Positions 1-6,465 of a stretch of 13,357 nucleotides of DNA are shown here, one piece after another (position 1 is the stretch's first letter; each line of letters opens with the position of its first letter). This DNA is from Pseudomonadota bacterium. GTDB taxonomy: Bacteria; Pseudomonadota; Gammaproteobacteria; Burkholderiales; Burkholderiaceae_C. The notes under the pieces were generated by a model. It saw only the letters and a program-made list of their open reading frames with translations, was not told the origin of the DNA and did no database searches. A program made the translations under genes and the position numbers. Where the stretch lies: contig JAEWPH010000046.1 in the NCBI GenBank assembly GCA_023460715.1, forward strand, positions 1-13,357, in the 5' to 3' direction.

Positions 1-407
1 GGCTCCGAGATCGCGCGGATGGCGTCGGCGCCCTGCTGCACGTCGGCACCGGTCGCCACATCCGCCATGGCCACGATGCCCACCAGGCGCTTGTCGCGGT
101 CCACCACCGGCATGCGGCGGATCTGCTGGCCACGCATGGTGTTCAGCGCCAGGTCCAGGGGTTCGTCCTCGAAGCAGTACAGCGGCTCCTCGGTCATCAC
201 AACGCCGATGCGCGCATGGGCGCGTTCTTCGGCCAGGGCGCGCACGACGATGTCGCGGTCGGTGACCAGGCCGACGAGGCGGTTCTGGTCGCATACGGGC
301 AGCGAGCCCACATTGAGCTCACGCATCGCCTGCGCGGCGAAGGTAAGCGAGTCGGTGGGGGCCATGGTGCGCACCCCTCGGGTCATGATGTCGGATACGG
401 TCTGCAT
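1..407 (-). CDS. CBS-domain pair protein (partial, 3' end outside window)
   Basis: 135 codons are visible from the ATG at 407, and the frame is still open at the left edge. Two CBS modules are recognisable: residues about 8-62, ending in the strand-helix GLVTDRDI (46-53), and about 72-127, ending in GIVAMADV (110-117). CBS pairs bind adenosyl ligands such as AMP, ATP or S-adenosylmethionine and act as energy or redox sensors; the protein is probably cytosolic. No catalytic or transporter domain precedes the CBS pair, so this is the small stand-alone type, often about 140-150 residues, and little sequence should be missing. A GGAGAG Shine-Dalgarno lies about 6 bases before the ATG. It is divergent from the gene at 852. 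The family is certain; the partner and ligand cannot be told from sequence. Confidence 0.93.
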   Translation of the reverse strand, partial: MQTVSDIMTRGVRTMAPTDSLTFAAQAMRELNVGSLPVCDQNRLVGLVTDRDIVVRALAEERAHARIGVVMTEEPLYCFEDEPLDLALNTMRGQQIRRMPVVDRDKRLVGIVAMADVATGADVQQGADAIRAISE

Positions 408-851
408 GGGTGTCTCTCCAGCGTAAGGGCTAAAAAACACGCGTGCCTTGGATTGCGTGCATGGCTTGACTCTGCGCGCCGCTCCCACCCTGGATGGTGA
501 GACTTGTCTTACATGGGGGTAGGAGAGAGCGCTGTTGCGAACGTTTCCTGTTGCCGCCGCGGCATTTTTCTGCGTGGAGCCTGGAACGCCCCGGCGTCTG
601 TTGCCATTGGAGCGGGCTGCGCCCTACGCCCGTGTGGTCCATGGCCTACCGCCCACGCCGGACCACAGCCAAAGCATGTGTCTACGTTCGGTGCGCGGCA
701 CGCAGCGGACGAACGCCTCGCCTCAATGGGTGTGTGGTTCACGGGCCTTCCAACGGGCGCGACACGCCTTTGGACCCTGACTGGCAACACCGCGCACCGT
801 GCGCACTTCCGTCTTGCTTCCCCCTTCGTTCCGCTTTGCAAGGAGACCGCC
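408..851. other. 444-base divergent intergenic region
   Basis: This region lies between the CBS gene and the gene at 852. No reading frame in it has both a convincing start and recognisable content. The frame of the 852 gene stays open upstream to about 504, but the good ribosome-binding site sits only at 842. The region holds a short palindrome AGACTTGTCT (500-509), a GTAGGA box near 519-524 and a bulged stem-loop at 633-667. Promoters for both flanking genes must lie here, but I could not find a convincing -35/-10 pair. Confidence 0.6.
633..667. other. Bulged stem-loop in divergent intergenic region
   Basis: TGTGGTCC (633-640) pairs perfectly with GGACCACA (660-667). After a 2-base AT bulge the stem continues with GGC (643-645) against GCC (657-659), leaving an 11-base loop. 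It lies about 185 bases before the 852 start and has no T-run on either side, so it is not an obvious terminator. It could be a 5' leader structure of the + gene. Confidence 0.45.
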
Positions 852-1589
852 ATGGCACACCGTGACGACGACAACCGCTACCCGCGCCCACCCTCCGGGC
901 GCGACTTCGACGATCGCCCTTTCCATCCTGACCGCGAGAGCGAGAACTGGGGCAGCGCCTATGGCGGCCCGCGTGCGGCTGCCGGCAGCTACGCGGGGCG
1001 CTGCCAAGCCCCGCAAGAGCAGGGCGGTTGGGCCGGCTCCGGTACCGCAAGCGGCCACGGCGATCGCGGCCACGACGATCGCTCTGCCTGGGAGCGCCAG
1101 AACGAGGGCGGCTACGCCTACGACTACGACTATGGCGGCCGCGGTGGTGGTGCCGGCGGCCCGCGCCGCTCCAACTATGGCTATGGCAGCGACGAGTTCG
1201 CCGACGACTACGGCCATCGCCAGTTCGGGGACGGCAGCGCGACGGCCGGCAGCTTCTACGGCAACCGTGACCGGTTCCCCGGTGGCCGCGCGCCGCAGCG
1301 TTCGCAGGCGCACCACGACCCGGACTACCTGCAATGGCGCAACGAACAACTGCGCAGCCTGGACAGCGACTACGAAAGCTGGCGCCGCGAGCGCTACCAG
1401 AAGTTCTCGGAAGATTTCAACACCTGGCGCAGCCAGCGTGCCACGCAGAATGAGAATGTCCCGGCGGCTCAGGCCTCCGCCTCGGCCTCGTTGCAGCCGT
1501 CAACGCCTGTGCCGGCGCAGGAGCCAGGCGACGCAGCAGCGGCGCGCGAAGAGGGCGAGGAGGGCGCCAGCGCGACGCGCAAGGCGTGA
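852..1589 (+). CDS. Gly/Tyr-rich hydrophilic protein with conserved C-terminal Trp/Arg motif
   Basis: 245 residues from ATG 852, chosen because AAGGAGA (840-846) sits 5 bases upstream and the in-frame extension to 504 has no comparable signal. Residues 1-150 are low complexity and hydrophilic, rich in Gly, Asp, Arg, Tyr and Ser, with YAYDYDYGG-type patches near 88-96 and no signal peptide or membrane segment. Residues 156-196 form the only ordered-looking segment, with regularly spaced aromatic and charged residues (DPDYLQWR, DYESWRRERYQKFSEDF, TWRSQR). I recall such a segment in many proteobacterial hypothetical proteins, some with an SWFGD-type N-terminus and linked to stress. The tail is Ala/Glu-rich and ends in RKA. 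It is probably cytosolic and stress-related by analogy; the molecular function is unknown. The convergent gene ends 61 bases away. Confidence 0.85.
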   Translation: MAHRDDDNRYPRPPSGRDFDDRPFHPDRESENWGSAYGGPRAAAGSYAGRCQAPQEQGGWAGSGTASGHGDRGHDDRSAWERQNEGGYAYDYDYGGRGGGAGGPRRSNYGYGSDEFADDYGHRQFGDGSATAGSFYGNRDRFPGGRAPQRSQAHHDPDYLQWRNEQLRSLDSDYESWRRERYQKFSEDFNTWRSQRATQNENVPAAQASASASLQPSTPVPAQEPGDAAAAREEGEEGASATRKA

Positions 1590-1603
1590 ATCGCGTGGCA
1601 GGT

Positions 1604-1650
1604 GCGCCAGCCCCTAGGGCCAGCGCGATCGACCGCTTTGCGGCTGGCGC
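1604..1650. terminator. Possible bidirectional terminator hairpin between convergent genes
   Basis: GCGCCAGCC (1604-1612) and GGCTGGCGC (1642-1650) are perfect 9-base inverted repeats separated by 29 bases, filling the gap between the convergent stops at 1589 and 1651. The loop is long and there is no T-run, so intrinsic termination is uncertain; position is the main argument. Confidence 0.35.
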
Positions 1651-2241
1651 TCATCCGGGCCGCCCGGCCGCGTTCTGCGGGGCCGTCGCCGCCGTGCCGC
1701 CGCCTGGTGCGCGCTGCCGCACGCGATAGCGGTAGCAGCGCCACGCTTCCTCGGCAAAAGGCAGCAGCACCAGGACGAGCGTGGCCGTGCCGTAGGCGAG
1801 TAGCAGCGCCGGCGTGTGGGCCGCGAGCGGGCGGGGCCGCAGCGCCCAGGGCGATGCGGCCGGCGCGCCGTGCACCACCATGTCGAGCCCCACCACCACG
1901 ATCAGGCCCAGCGGAATGGCTTCCAGAAAGCTGTGCACCATCTGCTCGAAGGGCGTCACATCGCGCCGTTGCACCACGTAGTGCAGCTCCAGCCAGGTGA
2001 GGCCCTGGTGCGCCAGCCAGGCCGCCAGCAACAGGCCGATGAGCAGGGGCGACGGCTGCAGCCACAGCGCCAGCAGCAGGGCCCCGCCGCCCAGGGCCAG
2101 CAGCACCCAATGGAACATGCACTCCGCCAGGCCGCTGGTGGCCTCGATGCGGGTGCGCCGGTGGCACCACCAGTCCACGCATCCAGCCACCAGCCAGCCG
2201 GCGACGGCGAGTTGGATGAACAGCAGGGTGGTGGTGGACAT
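1651..2241 (-). CDS. Conserved-looking five-span membrane protein, unknown function
   Basis: 196 residues. Hydrophobic segments lie at about 5-22, 43-61, 64-80, 105-124 and 142-162, giving an inner-membrane protein with a basic C-terminal tail. Polar and charged residues are concentrated at the membrane edges: D23 and H27 in DWWCHR, E33, E40, H44, H78, H88, then RRDVTPFEQMVHSFLE (92-107) with E99, H103 and E107. This His/Glu/Asp pattern looks selected and could bind metal or haem, but I do not recognise a named family. The ATG at 2241 has no clear Shine-Dalgarno, although no upstream in-frame ATG exists. It is convergent with the 852 gene and appears to be its own transcription unit; the gene upstream on the same strand starts 247 bases beyond. 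Coding status is well supported by the coherent hydrophobic pattern. Confidence 0.82.
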   Translation of the reverse strand: MSTTTLLFIQLAVAGWLVAGCVDWWCHRRTRIEATSGLAECMFHWVLLALGGGALLLALWLQPSPLLIGLLLAAWLAHQGLTWLELHYVVQRRDVTPFEQMVHSFLEAIPLGLIVVVGLDMVVHGAPAASPWALRPRPLAAHTPALLLAYGTATLVLVLLPFAEEAWRCYRYRVRQRAPGGGTAATAPQNAAGRPG

Positions 2242-2439
2242 CGGCGTCAGTGATGAGCGGGTGGACGATGAGGTGGGCCCAAGGCGATGAGGACCGCCTT
2301 CTTGACCGGCAAGCTAAGGCGGGCGGCAGCGCCCAGGCGTCGGACGGCTGCGCATCTGCAAAGTCGCGGTACTTGGGTTGAATCCGGCGCTGGCGCAATG
2401 GGAATCAGCGCAGCCGGCTACATTTTTGGGAGCATTGAA

Positions 2440-2477
2440 GCAGGCCGGTGTCGCGCCATCCGGCGGGGCCGGCCTGC
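2440..2477 (-). terminator. Hairpin after the Gly/Ser-rich gene
   Basis: GCAGGCCGG (2440-2448) and CCGGCCTGC (2469-2477) form a perfect 9-bp stem with a 20-base loop, 10 bases past the stop codon at 2488. In the minus transcript it is followed only by TTCAATG, so the U-run is poor. It is a plausible but weak intrinsic terminator. Confidence 0.4.
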
Positions 2478-2487
2478 CGTGCATACA

Positions 2488-3012
2488 TCAGCCGCCGGAA
2501 CCGCCACTGCCCCCGCTGCCACCCGATCCCGATCCGCCCGAGCCAGCCCCGCCCGAGCCTGCCCCGCCCCCGCCCCCGGACCCGCCCACGCCGCCGCCAG
2601 AACTACCCCCTGAACTGCCACCGGAGCCCGCACGGTCCCCCTTGCCGGGGTCCACCCGCGAGCCGCCGCCGCTGCCGGCGCCGCTGCTAGTGTCGGACTT
2701 GGAGCGGTTGCCGCTCTTGGCACCGCTGCCGCTCTGCGATGCGCCGCTGGACGGTGCCGCCGAGGGCGAAGAGGACGAGGTGCCGCTGTCCATGGACCCA
2801 CCAGAGCTGCCCTGGCCCGTCGTGGCACCGGCACCGTTACCGCCGCTGCCGGACGCGCCGCCGCTGCCGCCAGTGGAGGGCTGCGTGGTGCTGCCCATGC
2901 CGCCGCCGACGTTGCCGCCACCGGCGCCCTGGCCGCCCGTCTGGGCCATGGCGGGTACGCACAGCAAGGCGCTGGAGGCACACATCGCTACGAGAAGTTT
3001 TCGGTCCATCAT
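2488..3012 (-). CDS. Secreted Gly/Ser-rich low-complexity protein
   Basis: 174 residues. A clear Sec signal peptide comprises a basic MMDRK, a hydrophobic stretch at 6-19 and an AMA/Q cleavage site after residue 23. The mature protein is almost wholly Gly and Ser with some Ala and Thr; residues about 95-127 carry the only charged patches (GAKSGNRSKSD, RVDPGKGDR), and the end is a GSGG-type repeat running to the stop. The start is the first of two adjacent ATGs; AAGGAG (3020-3025) lies 7 bases before it. The Shine-Dalgarno is inside a perfect hairpin (3017-3037). Such proteins are expected to be exported and disordered, and no enzymatic function can be read. Short Gly/Ser repeats make length variation between strains likely. 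The signal peptide and ribosome site make it a real gene despite the low complexity. Confidence 0.83.
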   Translation of the reverse strand: MMDRKLLVAMCASSALLCVPAMAQTGGQGAGGGNVGGGMGSTTQPSTGGSGGASGSGGNGAGATTGQGSSGGSMDSGTSSSSPSAAPSSGASQSGSGAKSGNRSKSDTSSGAGSGGGSRVDPGKGDRAGSGGSSGGSSGGGVGGSGGGGGAGSGGAGSGGSGSGGSGGSGGSGG

Positions 3013-3016
3013 GTCA

Positions 3017-3037
3017 AATCTCCTTGAAGTGGAGATT
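3017..3037 (-). promoter_or_regulatory. Hairpin covering the Shine-Dalgarno of the Gly/Ser-rich gene
   Basis: On the + strand AATCTCC (3017-3023) and GGAGATT (3031-3037) are perfect inverted repeats around a 7-base loop. Read in the minus transcript, the 3' arm GGAGATT contains the core of the AAGGAG ribosome-binding site and ends 5 bases before the ATG. The ribosome site would therefore be partly paired when the hairpin forms. A DNA operator is the alternative reading. Confidence 0.5.
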
Positions 3038-3084
3038 CCACGCTAGGGGCCGTGCCAACCCCGTCTTGTGGGTCCTTCCTCCCG

Positions 3085-3122
3085 GGGGCTGTAGGAATGC
3101 TCTTGTCGAGTTCCACAGCCCC
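3085..3122. other. 8-bp inverted repeat upstream of the Gly/Ser-rich gene
   Basis: GGGGCTGT (3085-3092) and ACAGCCCC (3115-3122) are separated by 22 bases. It lies between the SRPBCC gene (stop at 3200) and the Gly/Ser-rich gene. It may be a terminator of the former or an operator of the latter; there is no T-run. Confidence 0.3.
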
Positions 3123-3199
3123 TGCGGGCACCGACCGCGTGGACGGTCCGGCAGGGCAGGCCGGTGCTGCCTCCCTCCCACCCTCCTTTCCCGGCTGGC

Positions 3200-3670
3200 T
3201 CAGCCCGGAATGTCCGGGTCCACCAGTTGGGCCAGCAGCTGCAGCGAGTCCTGCCAGCCGAGGTAGCAGCCCGACACCGGAATCGCGGCGGGGATGCCTT
3301 CCTGCACGGCCGTCAGCTCCGTGCCCACCTCCACCGCGCGCAGCGTGATGGTGGTGCGCATCTCGCCGGGCATGGCGGGGTCGTCGAAGCGGTCGGTGTT
3401 GACGATGCGTTCGTTGGGCACCAGCTCCAGGTACTCGCCGCCGAACGTGTGGACGGTGCCGCTGCTGAAGTTGGTGAACTGCATGCGGTAGCGGCCGCCC
3501 ACGCGCGCATCCATCTCCAGCACGCGGCCGGTGAAGCCGTGCGGCGGCAGCCATTTGGACATGGCGTCCGGGTCGAGGAAGGCGCGGTACACGCGCTCGG
3601 GCGGGGCGCGCAGCACACGGTGCAGGCGGACGGTGCCGGCGGGAGTGGAAGGCGGTGCGGTATCAGGCAT
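3200..3670 (-). CDS. SRPBCC / AHSA1-like domain protein
   Basis: 156 residues from the ATG at 3670. The start is supported by AGGAG six to seven bases upstream; the longer in-frame extension to 3802 is Arg/Cys-rich and unlike the family. Features of the START-like SRPBCC fold, AHSA1 subfamily, run in order: an N-terminal strand and helix with APPERVYRAFLDPDAMSKWLPP (22-43), GGRYRMQF (58-65), GGEYLELVPNERIVNT (77-92), RTTITLRAVEVGTELT (105-120), and a C-terminal helix beginning GWQDSLQLLAQLV (138-150). The fold is a hydrophobic-ligand-binding cavity. Cytosolic members are of diverse or unknown role and are often found near regulators or in stress loci, but no partner is adjacent here. Family assignment is firm, function open. 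Confidence 0.92.
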   Translation of the reverse strand: MPDTAPPSTPAGTVRLHRVLRAPPERVYRAFLDPDAMSKWLPPHGFTGRVLEMDARVGGRYRMQFTNFSSGTVHTFGGEYLELVPNERIVNTDRFDDPAMPGEMRTTITLRAVEVGTELTAVQEGIPAAIPVSGCYLGWQDSLQLLAQLVDPDIPG

Positions 3671-3837
3671 GGAGTCTCCTGGGTGAAGGAGGGCGCATGG
3701 GATGCAGGGCCGCAGGCGCTGCGCTGCCATGCGCCGTGCGGATGCGTGAGGCCCGCATGCGCACGACGGGTGGCGCTGCGGGGCAGGGCCATTGTTTCCC
3801 AAACGGCCGGAAGCGGCCAGCAGCGCTATGGTGCGCC

Positions 3838-3854
3838 GCCATGCCGGGCATGGC
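3838..3854. other. 17-bp near-perfect palindrome
   Basis: GCCATGCC and GGCATGGC (3838-3845 and 3847-3854) are perfect 8-base arms around one central base. It sits between the esterase-like gene and the SRPBCC gene, about 170 bases before the SRPBCC start. The short spacing fits a protein-binding site better than an RNA hairpin. The binding factor is unknown. Confidence 0.35.
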
Positions 3855-3880
3855 TACCGAACGGCTTGCGGCCCTGCCAC

Positions 3881-3899
3881 CGCGGCCCGGCTGGCCGCG
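3881..3899 (-). terminator. Hairpin just past the esterase-like gene
   Basis: CGCGGCC (3881-3887) and GGCCGCG (3893-3899) form a perfect 7-bp GC stem with a 5-base loop, 6 bases beyond the stop at 3906. There is no U-run after it, so it may stall polymerase or stabilise the 3' end rather than act as a classic intrinsic terminator. Confidence 0.4.
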
Positions 3900-3905
3900 C
3901 CGCCA

Positions 3906-4865
3906 TCAGGGCGTGCGTGCGGGGGGCGTGCTGTGGACGAACGCCGCCACGTCGTCCAGCACCGGGGCGATGCCGCGCAGCGGCCAGGCGAAGGCGCCCA
4001 CCAGCGTGGTGTGGCGCGCGTGCGGATAGGTGCGCAGCGTGACGGGCACGCCCGTGGCCTGCAGGCGGCCCGCCAGCTGCAGCGTGCTGCGCTCGGGGCT
4101 GACCAGCGAGTCCTTCTCCGCCGCGCCCAGAAAGGCCGGCGGCGCACCGGCGTGCGCAAAGCCGATGGGCTGGGCGTCCGGCGGGTAGTCGGGGTGGTGG
4201 AACACGCGCTGCACGTTCGGGTTGTCGGAGGGCAGAAAGTCGTACGGGCCCGCCAGCCCGATCCAGCCGGCCAGCTCGCGCGGCGCATGGCCGGCACCGG
4301 CCAGCCAGCGCGGGTCCAGCGCCAGCATGGCAGCGTTGTAGCCGCCCGCGCTGTGGCCCATGGCGAAGACGCGGCGGGGGTTGCCTCCCAGGCTTGCGGC
4401 GTGGTCCAGGCCCCAGGCCAGTGCCTGCGCGCTGTCCTTGAGGAAGTCGGGGTAGCGCACCTCGGGGTACAGCCGGTAGTCCGCCACCAGGGTGAGCACC
4501 CCGCGCGATGCCAGAGCCTGGCCGAGGATGAGATAGTCGCCGCGCTCGCCGCTCTTCCAGGTGCCGCCGTAGAAGAACACCACCACGGGCCAGCCTTCTG
4601 CCGGTGCCGATCCGGCGGGCCGGTACACGTCCAGCCGCTGGCGGGGCAGGGCGCCGTAGGCCACGCCGTGGTCCACCTCGGCCGCGCTGCGCGGCGTCAG
4701 GGCGTTGAGCGTGCCTACGCCGGAGCAGGCCGCCAGCCCCGCGGCCAGGGCCAGCAGGCCGGCGACGCGGGCGGTGCGTTTCCAGCGCGCGGCAGAGAAC
4801 AGGGAGCGGGAGGGCGCGGAGGGCGCAGAAACCGGCGAGGGCGAGGAGGCGTAAGGCAGCGGCAT
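3906..4865 (-). CDS. Lipoprotein alpha/beta hydrolase (esterase, BD-FAE-like)
   Basis: 319 residues. Residues 29-47 give a lipoprotein signal: basic WKRTAR, then a hydrophobic run ending in LAAC (44-47), so Cys47 would be lipidated and the enzyme held at the outer or inner membrane facing the periplasm. The hydrolase core follows: oxyanion region FFYGGTWKSGER (97-108, Tyr in place of the usual first His of HGG), nucleophile GHSAGG with Ser172, acid Asp252 in EKDSLV, and base His285 in HARHTTL. This order and the GGxW form fit the bacterial feruloyl-esterase/carboxylesterase (BD-FAE) group. Substrate is unknown, probably a small ester. The annotated ATG lacks a Shine-Dalgarno and the 28 residues before the basic region are Ser/Pro-rich, so the true start may lie somewhat downstream. 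Confidence 0.9.
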   Translation of the reverse strand: MPLPYASSPSPVSAPSAPSRSLFSAARWKRTARVAGLLALAAGLAACSGVGTLNALTPRSAAEVDHGVAYGALPRQRLDVYRPAGSAPAEGWPVVVFFYGGTWKSGERGDYLILGQALASRGVLTLVADYRLYPEVRYPDFLKDSAQALAWGLDHAASLGGNPRRVFAMGHSAGGYNAAMLALDPRWLAGAGHAPRELAGWIGLAGPYDFLPSDNPNVQRVFHHPDYPPDAQPIGFAHAGAPPAFLGAAEKDSLVSPERSTLQLAGRLQATGVPVTLRTYPHARHTTLVGAFAWPLRGIAPVLDDVAAFVHSTPPARTP

Positions 4866-4948
4866 GCGAAGGCGTAATGAGGTCGGAGGGCGATAGGGCG
4901 CGAGCCCGTGTGCCCTTCTTACGCAAGGCGCCGCGCCGCGGATCGGCG

Positions 4949-4971
4949 GCGCTGGCCGTCCTGCCCAGCGC
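4949..4971 (-). terminator. Hairpin between DUF2322 and esterase-like genes
   Basis: GCGCTGG (4949-4955) and CCAGCGC (4965-4971) form a perfect 7-bp stem with a 9-base loop, about 36 bases past the DUF2322 stop. No T-run follows. It is a possible 3'-end structure only. Confidence 0.3.
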
Positions 4972-5006
4972 GGCGGCGGCCTCCTACAGGCGCCGCAGGT
5001 CCGCCG

Positions 5007-5339
5007 TCAGGCAGCGGCAGCCGCCGCAGGCACCAGGCGCACGGCGTACTCCGCATCGGCGCCCGCCCAGGCCACCAGCCGGTCGATGTTGGGGTGCTTG
5101 CCCGGATGCGCCTGCGCGTCGGCCGTGTGCTCCGCATACCACTCCAGCCCCAGCGTGGCCGCGGCCGGCGTGATGCGGCCGCCGTACAGCTGCCCCAGCG
5201 CGTGGTACACGGCCACCGAACCGGCCTGGCCGGGCTTGTTCTCCAGCGTGGCAATGACCTGACCGTCCGCGCCGAGAAGTTGAAGGGCGGCGACGTGGGC
5301 GACGGAGGGGAGCTGCTTGAGGCGGTCTGCGAAGGTCAT
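5007..5339 (-). CDS. DUF2322 family protein
   Basis: 110 residues, a usual size for this family. It is recognised from the conserved blocks MTFADRLKQLP at the N-terminus, ATLENKPGQAGSVAVYHALG (30-49), LEWYAEHTADA (65-75) and HPGKHPNIDRL (78-88). It is a small soluble protein with no signal peptide or membrane segment and is probably cytosolic. No biochemical role is established for DUF2322 to my knowledge. The tail ends in an Ala run. The start codon has no evident Shine-Dalgarno; the 5' leader is AT-rich and runs directly into a dispersed repeat (5357-5409), so the promoter or leader of this gene may be borrowed from that element. Confidence 0.93.
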   Translation of the reverse strand: MTFADRLKQLPSVAHVAALQLLGADGQVIATLENKPGQAGSVAVYHALGQLYGGRITPAAATLGLEWYAEHTADAQAHPGKHPNIDRLVAWAGADAEYAVRLVPAAAAAA

Positions 5340-5356
5340 GAAAAATATGTGAATGG

Positions 5357-5409
5357 AAAATGGCTTTAGCGCTCATTCTACGGGCGCAAGCAGCTATCAA
5401 AAGAGAAGC
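5357..5409 (+). repeat. Dispersed Comamonadaceae-type intergenic repeat, copy 1
   Basis: This is an AT-richer segment with the core CAGCTATCAAAA (5391-5402) preceded by TTAGCGCT (5366-5373) and GGGCGC (5382-5387). It aligns without gaps to copy 2 (6466-6518), with 36 of 53 bases identical including a 12-base perfect core. It lies between the DUF2322 gene and the Mrr-type nuclease gene, in the same orientation as copy 2. Confidence 0.75.
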
Positions 5410-5420
5410 AATATGCTGGC

Positions 5421-6401
5421 TCAGCTCGCCATGGGCAGCGTCCGGTTGCAGCGTGGATGGTGGCTGCAGGCCCAGAAGCGGGCGCCGTCCCGGGAGCGCT
5501 TGCGCTCGACCATCTTGGTGCCGCAGCTGGCGCAGGTGGGGCGCCAGTACTCGCCCTCGAACGCCACCTGCAGCAGGGCCTGCTGCTGCGCCTCGGTCCG
5601 CTGCGCGATCAGCGACAGCAGGCGCTTGCCGTCCAGGGCGCTGATGCCGTTGTCCTTGGCGAATTGCAGGGCGTCTTCGGTATAGGTGGAGGTGGTGGCG
5701 TAGGTGCCGCGCTGCAGCTTGTGGGCCGCCATCACGCCATAGAACTCCCGCATCTCCCGCACGCCCACGGGCTTGCCCTGCCAGTGCTTGCACTGCACCA
5801 CAGCGGCAGGCCCTTCGCTGTGCGCGCTGTACAGCCAGATGTCCACGCCGCCGTCGGCCCCATGGGATTGGGCGCGTGTCCGGAACCCGGCCTGCGCGAA
5901 GAGCGCCTCGCACACGGCTTCGAAGCGCCGCCATTCGATGGCGGCGAAGACCTTGGGGCCCCAGCGAGCGGCCGGCTGCCGGACAGGCTCCGGCTCCGGG
6001 ACGGGGGGAGCGCCGGCGGTGCCGGCCGGCGCAGCACCGTCGAACGCATCCGCGTGCGCTGGCGTGTACGGGCTGGGCAAGGGGCGATCGGATCCGGCGG
6101 GAGGCGCTGGGGATCGGGCCGTGCGCGATGGTGCCCGCATGCGTTGCACGGTGGGGGCTGATGCCTCCGCGCCGTTGTTGCGCCGTACCAGCCGGTGCGC
6201 CAGCAGCAGCGCCGCACCGATCGCCAGAAGCACCCAGCCCAGTGGCCGCACATTGGCCGCCACTTGGCTGATCAGGGGTGAGCTGCGGGTGAACCACGGG
6301 GCCGCCAGCAGGGCGGCGCCGATGATGCAGGCGATGACGCCTTTTTCGAGCAAGGTGTCGAGCGCGCGGGCCTGGCGGCGGCGCGAACGTGAACGGGCCA
6401 T
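5421..6401 (-). CDS. Membrane-anchored Mrr-type restriction endonuclease with C-terminal zinc finger
   Basis: 326 residues from ATG 6401, chosen over the ATG at 6428 because AAGGGGGG lies about 7 bases upstream. Order of parts: a basic N-terminus (RSRSRRRQAR); two hydrophobic spans at about 21-37 and 53-69; a Pro/Ala-rich linker to about 145; an Mrr-like nuclease domain (about 152-265) with W-RRFE (Glu161), GGVDIWL (Asp187) and VVQCKHW (Gln203, Lys205), matching the D...QxK active site; and a C-terminal four-Cys finger, CASC (290, 293) and C-x5-C (312, 318), of the topoisomerase-type zf-C4. The catalytic residues are intact. The family cleaves DNA, in some members modified or foreign DNA. No methylase or other defence gene adjoins it. 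Related membrane-tethered proteins are widespread, so a housekeeping role is possible. Confidence 0.93.
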   Translation of the reverse strand: MARSRSRRRQARALDTLLEKGVIACIIGAALLAAPWFTRSSPLISQVAANVRPLGWVLLAIGAALLLAHRLVRRNNGAEASAPTVQRMRAPSRTARSPAPPAGSDRPLPSPYTPAHADAFDGAAPAGTAGAPPVPEPEPVRQPAARWGPKVFAAIEWRRFEAVCEALFAQAGFRTRAQSHGADGGVDIWLYSAHSEGPAAVVQCKHWQGKPVGVREMREFYGVMAAHKLQRGTYATTSTYTEDALQFAKDNGISALDGKRLLSLIAQRTEAQQQALLQVAFEGEYWRPTCASCGTKMVERKRSRDGARFWACSHHPRCNRTLPMAS

Positions 6402-6426
6402 GGCAAATCCCCCCTTATCGGACTGC

Positions 6427-6445
6427 ATCCGCTCTGGGTGCGGAT
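6427..6445 (-). other. 6-bp inverted repeat in the nuclease leader
   Basis: ATCCGC (6427-6432) and GCGGAT (6440-6445) flank a 7-base loop, 25 bases before the nuclease start. It could be a leader hairpin or an operator half-site pair. Confidence 0.3.
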
Positions 6446-6465
6446 TTCAGGGGGACTTTAAGCCA

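Noticed and set aside
504..851. N-terminal extension of the 852 gene
   Set aside because: The frame is open but there is no Shine-Dalgarno at its start and the composition is unrelated (Cys, Pro, Arg mix); AAGGAGA before ATG 852 decides the start.
2500..2640. Possible CRISPR or direct-repeat array in the GC-rich repetitive DNA
   Set aside because: The repetition comes from Gly/Ser codons in the secreted protein; there are no equal repeats with unique spacers.
2378..3046. 222-codon Pro-rich frame on the + strand
   Set aside because: It is the mirror of the Gly/Ser-rich gene. Only the minus frame has a signal peptide and a good ribosome-binding site.
3671..3802. Longer start for the SRPBCC protein
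   Set aside because: The extra 44 residues are Arg/Cys/His-rich and unlike the fold; AGGAG lies just before ATG 3670.
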